DNA of 64,000 nucleotides from Aquirufa beregesia. GTDB lineage: Bacteria; Bacteroidota; Bacteroidia; Cytophagales; Spirosomataceae. The DNA lies in NCBI RefSeq assembly GCF_011090385.1, contig NZ_SEWW01000005.1, positions 24,175-88,174 of the forward strand, given 5' to 3'. The notes under the pieces are model-generated. The model had not been told where the DNA came from. It was given only the letters and a program-made list of their open reading frames with translations, and searched no databases. Shown piece by piece: positions 61,901 to 64,000 of this stretch (position 1 is its first letter; the number at the start of each line of letters is the position of its first letter). A program made the position numbers and the translations under genes.

Positions 61901-64000
61901 CTGTGGGAGTTCCGCTAATTACCCCGGTTGTGGTATTGAATGACAAACCAGTAGGTAGTGAAGTCGAAATACTATAGCTAGTAACGGTCCCTGTAACCGA
62001 TGGTGATAAATTAGTAATGGTTGATCCAACGGTATACACATTTGGAGTTGTATAGCTTAGTGCGCTAGGAGCAGCATTATTAACTGTAATACGTACAACA
62101 GCTGTAGTACTACCAGTACCATTGGTGGCCGTAACTGTATAATCTGTTGCCGGGCTAGTGACTGAAGGAGTTCCACTAATTACCCCGGTGGTTGTATTGA
62201 ATGATAAACCCGTTGGTAGAGGAGTTGAAATACTATAGCTAGTAACTGTACCTGTTACCGTTGGTGATAAACTAGTAATAGTTGATCCAACGGTATACAC
62301 ATTTGGAGTTGTATAGCTTAGTGCGCTAGGAGCAGCATTATTAACTGTAATACGTACAACAGCTGTAGTACTACCTGTACCATTGGTGGCAGTAACTGTA
62401 TAATCTGTTGCCGGGCTAGTGACTGAAGGAGTTCCACTAATGACCCCGGTTGTGGTATTGAAAGATAAACCCGTAGGTAGTGGAGTCGAAATGCTATAAC
62501 TAGTGACCGTACCCGTTACGGTAGGGTTCAAATTGGTAATAGTTGATCCAACGGTGTAAACGTTGGGTGTAGTATAACTTAATCCAGTTGGTGCAGCATT
62601 ATTAACCGTAATACGTACAACAGCAGTCGTACTACCAGTACCATTGGTGGCCGTAACGGTATAATCTGTAGTAGCACTGGTTACAGAAGGAGTGCCACTA
62701 ATCACCCCCGTTGTGGTATTGAATGACAAACCTGTTGGTAGTGGAGTCGATATACTATAGCTAGTAACAGTCCCTGTAACCGTTGGTGATAAACTAGTAA
62801 TAGTTGATCCAACGGTATACACATTTGGAGTTGTATAGCTTAGTGCGCTAGGAGCAGCATTATTAACTGTAATACGTACAACAGCTGTAGTACTACCTGT
62901 ACCATTGGTGGCCGTAACTGTATAATCTGTTGCCGGGCTAGTGACTGAAGGAGTTCCACTAATGACCCCGGTTGTGGTATTGAAAGATAAACCCGTAGGT
63001 AGTGGAGTCGAAATGCTATAACTAGTGACCGTACCCGTTACGGTAGGGTTCAAATTGGTAATAGTTGATCCAACGGTGTAAACGTTGGGAGTCGTATAGC
63101 TCAGAGCACTAGGAGCCGCTATATTGACCGTTATTCTGACCACGGCAGTCGTACTACCAGTACCATTGGTGGCAGTAACCGTATAATCTGTTGCAGGGCT
63201 AGTGACTGAAGGAGTTCCACTAATGACCCCGGTTGTGGTATTGAAAGATAAACCCGTAGGTAGTGGAGTCGAAATGCTATAACTTGTTACTGTACCTGTT
63301 ACAGTTGGGGTCAAATTGGTAATAGTTGATCCAACGGTGTAAACGTTAGGTGTAGTATAACTTAATCCAGTTGGTGCAGCTGCATTGACCGTTATATTAA
63401 TTTGGTTCGATGTGGTGCTGCCAAAACCATTGGTCGCTGTTACCGTATAATTGTTAGCTGCACTTGTCGCCGTAGGAGTTCCACTAATTACACCTGTTGT
63501 CGTGTTAATACTTAAACCAGCTGGTAGAGTTGGTGCAATTGAATAGGAATTAACACTTCCAGTCACAGTCGGATTTAAAGCTGTTATGGCTGATCCTACC
63601 GTATAAATATGAGGGGTAGTATAGCTTAACCCAGAAGGGGCTGAAGCATTAACTGTGATATTTACCAATGAGTTGGTACTACCAGTTCCGTTTGTTGCAG
63701 TGACGATGTAATCCGTAGCTGGACTAGTTACGGTAGGTGTACCACTGATCACCCCTGTAGTGGTATTGAATGTCAAGCCAGTAGGTAATGGAGTCGAAAT
63801 GCTATAACTAGTGACCGTACCCGTTACAGTAGGTGTCAAATTTATAATGAGTGAATTAACCGTATAAACATTAGGAGTCGTATAGCTTAAAGCACTAGGA
63901 GCCGCTGCATTAACTGTAATTCTCACCACGGCTGTTGTACTACCTGTGACATTGGTAGCAGTAACGGTATAATCTGTAGCCAGGCTAGTTACGGTAGGTG
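58941..64000 (-). CDS. giant repeat adhesin with Ig-like (He_PIG) repeats, thrombospondin type 3 repeats and T9SS type B C-terminal domain, 5' end outside window
   Basis: About 1,685 residues are visible. The frame is open to the window edge, so the N-terminus and signal peptide are missing; the GTG near 63929 is an internal Val codon. From the N-side there are eight full copies and part of a ninth of an 87-residue Ig-like repeat ([20 protein letters not shown] to [10 protein letters not shown]). Then come thrombospondin type 3 calcium-binding repeats ([20 protein letters not shown]) with a regular 34-residue period in the second half. Last is the type B sorting domain ([52 protein letters not shown]). 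It should be secreted by T9SS and displayed at the surface as a calcium-stiffened adhesin, with the PorP/SprF protein 27 nt downstream. Confidence 0.95.
   Translation of the reverse strand, partial: [1685 protein letters not shown]
59400..60560. repeat. 102-bp tandem repeats coding for thrombospondin type 3 units
   Basis: The 34-residue unit [27 protein letters not shown] plus a linker repeats with a period of exactly 102 bp. In 60051-60500 two versions alternate (TCTAAATCACGG and TCTAGATCACGG; GGAATACC and GGGATACC), giving a 204-bp higher-order unit. Confidence 0.9.
61812..64000. repeat. 261-bp tandem repeats coding for Ig-like He_PIG domains
   Basis: The period is 261 bp (87 residues). 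Segments 62260-62567 and 62782-63089, two periods (522 bp) apart, look almost identical by eye (one difference seen), so duplication was by dimer. The array runs past the window edge. Confidence 0.92.

Noticed and set aside
59400..64000. Regular repeats that could suggest a CRISPR array
   Set aside because: Units of 102 and 261 bp are continuous without unique spacers and translate in one frame into known protein repeats.

Overview
The window is a contiguous piece of an AT-rich Bacteroidota chromosome, most likely from a Cytophagales-type lineage (inference). The evidence is a SusC/SusD pair, PorP/SprF proteins paired with surface proteins carrying a type IX secretion type B C-terminal domain, CarboxypepD-regulatory TonB-type receptors, TAnnTTTG promoter elements and a near absence of Shine-Dalgarno sequences. 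No rRNA, tRNA, CRISPR array, phage or transposase gene was seen. The first gene (SusC C-terminus) and the last (giant repeat adhesin) are cut by the window edges.

Layout. 1-3.8 kb: SusC/SusD glycan uptake. 3.9-17.6 kb: exported sugar enzymes and transporters (Gfo/Idh/MocA oxidoreductase, purple-acid-type phosphatase, BASS transporter, PhoPQ-related hydrolase, a ThuA/TIM-barrel isomerase/CPBP-protease operon, a CaCA exchanger, a DUF1080/haem-dehydrogenase operon). 17.2-24.1 kb: a BASS transporter/sialate-esterase-like/cupin operon, a GH20 hexosaminidase and a protein made of two fused sulfatases. 24.2-27.8 kb: a five-gene electron-transfer-like cluster (tri-haem lipoprotein, YceI, DUF5777 barrel, two Rieske lipoproteins). 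28-29.2 kb: a true formylglycine-generating enzyme, the activator needed by the sulfatase. 29.2-34.4 kb: two tandem paralogous outer-membrane receptors. 34.7-48.3 kb: haem/PQQ-type sugar dehydrogenases, a kelch protein and a tightly packed run of planctomycete-style genes (PSCyt1-DUF1549-DUF1553, DUF1501, DUF2231-cytochrome fusion, Tat-exported class V PLP enzyme, HGSNAT-like acetyltransferase). 48.3-55.3 kb: AsmA-like protein, M48 protease, outer-membrane protein, sialidase-like protein and an alkaline-phosphatase-superfamily enzyme. 55.6-64 kb: two successive T9SS cargo/PorP modules, one minimal and one giant.

How it fits together (inference): the gene set suits uptake and periplasmic dismantling of decorated, probably sulfated and acylated amino-sugar glycans. 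Sulfatase plus its maturase, GH20, sialate esterase, sialidase-like protein and an HGSNAT-like transferase act on decorations. The oxidoreductases, the 3-keto-glycoside hydrolase family protein and several c-type cytochromes suggest an oxidative, cytochrome-linked route.

Non-coding signals include three copies of a 33-nt perfect palindrome, one differing by a compensatory base-pair change; several clear rho-independent terminators; TAnnTTTG promoter candidates that decide start codons; and a hairpin-rich insertion inside the AsmA-like gene. The strongest candidates for something poorly described are the compact 36.3-45.8 kb operon and the minimal T9SS cargo/PorP pair.
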